From Duganella margarita (lineage in GTDB: Bacteria; Pseudomonadota; Gammaproteobacteria; Burkholderiales; Burkholderiaceae_D), in contig NZ_WWCS01000010.1 of NCBI RefSeq assembly GCF_009857535.1, positions 1-64,000 on the forward strand: a DNA stretch of 64,000 bases, in the 5' to 3' direction. Under the pieces are notes generated by a model. That model was given only the letters and a program-made list of their open reading frames with translations, made no database searches and had not been told where the DNA came from. A program made the translations under genes and the position numbers. Positions 63,465 through 64,000 of this stretch are shown piece after piece (position 1 is the first letter of the stretch; every line of letters starts with the position of its first letter).

Positions 63465-63786
63465 CCAGGCGGCGCTGCTTGCGCAACTCATCTTCCATGG
63501 TCATGTTTTGACGCGCGGCCTGCAACGTCGCGACATCGGTACTAACGGTCTTGCGCACTTGCGCGCGCGGCAGATCGGCCCAGCGGCTGCGCGGCGCCGG
63601 CGCTGAGGCCACCGAAGTGGTCATCGCCGCCGGCACGCGCTCGATATTGTCGTCTTCCGCGCGGCTGCCTTGCGGGCAATCGACGTCGGTCAGCAGCACA
63701 TGGCCTTCCGCGTCAACACAGCGGTTGACGGCGGCGCCGGCCACACCAGTCATTGCGACCAACGCCGCGCACAGAATGAATTTCAT
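63451..63786 (-). CDS. Exported DUF4124-type protein
   Basis: 111 residues. Signal peptide 1-19 (cleavage after GVAGA), then the short DUF4124 pattern: NRCVDAEGHVLLTDVDCPQGS, with two cysteines that probably form a disulfide, and a basic, coiled C-terminus. ATG 63786 has AAGGGG 8 bases upstream. Function unknown; common envelope protein in betaproteobacteria. Confidence 0.82.
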   Translation of the reverse strand: MKFILCAALVAMTGVAGAAVNRCVDAEGHVLLTDVDCPQGSRAEDDNIERVPAAMTTSVASAPAPRSRWADLPRAQVRKTVSTDVATLQAARQNMTMEDELRKQRRLVSAR

Positions 63787-63894
63787 GATTGATGCCCCTT
63801 TGATAAGAGCCTTCATCATCCGCTCCGGCGCTTTGTCAGTCTGTACGTCCTCGCACATCCAGTCTGCGATGCGGCATTGTCGCTCTATGTCGGG

Positions 63895-63900
63895 TACAAT
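63895..63900 (+). promoter_or_regulatory. -10-like element upstream of the right-edge gene
   Basis: TACAAT lies 63 bp before the ATG at 63963. No clear -35 at 16-18 bp. The 176-bp gap 63787-63962 has nothing else recognisable. Confidence 0.25.
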
Positions 63901-63962
63901 ACCGCCTTCTTTCCGTATCACGACAGCGTGTTGCCGCGGCGCGGCGCCGTGTCCTCTTGCCT

Positions 63963-64000
63963 ATGAAATCTCTCCTTATTCTTTCTGCGCTTGCGCTGGC
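63963..64000 (+). CDS. Start of an exported protein, 3' partial
   Basis: Only 12 complete codons are in the window. They read MKSLLILSALAL, a charged residue then a hydrophobic run as in a signal peptide. The product cannot be identified. Confidence 0.45.
   Translation, partial: MKSLLILSALAL

Overview
The window is high-GC, gene-dense chromosomal DNA of a betaproteobacterium, most likely an Oxalobacteraceae member of the Duganella/Massilia/Janthinobacterium type. That placement is an inference from protein resemblance and from the combination of an exosortase-A (PEP-CTERM) accessory locus, queE/queD/tadA, nadB/nadC/nadA and many c-di-GMP and chemotaxis genes. No transposase, prophage, CRISPR array, rRNA or tRNA was recognised.

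Positions 1-25565 form one large exopolysaccharide / exosortase-A-associated locus. It starts with a glycosyltransferase fused to a CapK/PaaK-type adenylating domain (partial at the left edge). A minus-strand operon (9448 to 2294) follows: a GT2-GT4 fusion, a flippase, a GT4, an MBOAT acyltransferase and an SGNH-like partner. A plus-strand pair (9531-11635) encodes an O-antigen-ligase-like protein and a polysaccharide deacetylase. Two divergent operons then meet at 16210-16368. The leftward one encodes an AMP-forming acyl ligase, a PLP decarboxylase and an asparagine-synthase-like enzyme. The rightward one encodes a GNAT-like protein, an acyl carrier protein, two alpha/beta-hydrolase-fold proteins, a glycosyltransferase and a TPR protein. 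The block ends with the EpsB-type priming sugar transferase and the PrsK/PrsR two-component pair. Exosortase itself and PEP-CTERM substrates are not in the window. The ligase/decarboxylase/ACP/hydrolase set looks like a carrier-protein pathway that makes and transfers an unusual (amino)acyl group. It is the best candidate here for an undescribed system.

Positions 25566-39870 are mostly housekeeping: nadB, a GNAT, a hybrid signalling cluster (sensor kinase, FixJ-like regulator, lone receiver, degenerate GGDEF protein), a periplasmic binding protein, nadC-nadA, a YbiT-type ABC-F ATPase, an LD-carboxypeptidase, an alpha/beta hydrolase, and queE-queD-tadA.

Positions 40013-51933 carry signalling and secreted enzymes: a NarL-type kinase, two diguanylate cyclases, an RTX serralysin-like protease, a conserved small protein, a secreted DNA/RNA endonuclease, a chemoreceptor whose tail runs into a broken HAD gene, an EcsC protein, a heme-binding beta-barrel protein and an MBL-fold hydrolase. 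A promoter-terminator pair at 44642-44764 suggests a small RNA.

Positions 52077-64000 hold a purine permease, an inverted-repeat element that supplies the tail of a small ACT-like protein, an Lrp regulator, a glycine-zipper/crystallin surface protein, and a Fur-controlled FecI-FecR-TonB receptor iron-uptake operon with PepSY and two small membrane proteins (55245-61494). An NmrA-like oxidoreductase with a divergent LysR regulator, a DUF4124 protein and the first codons of an exported protein at the right edge complete it.
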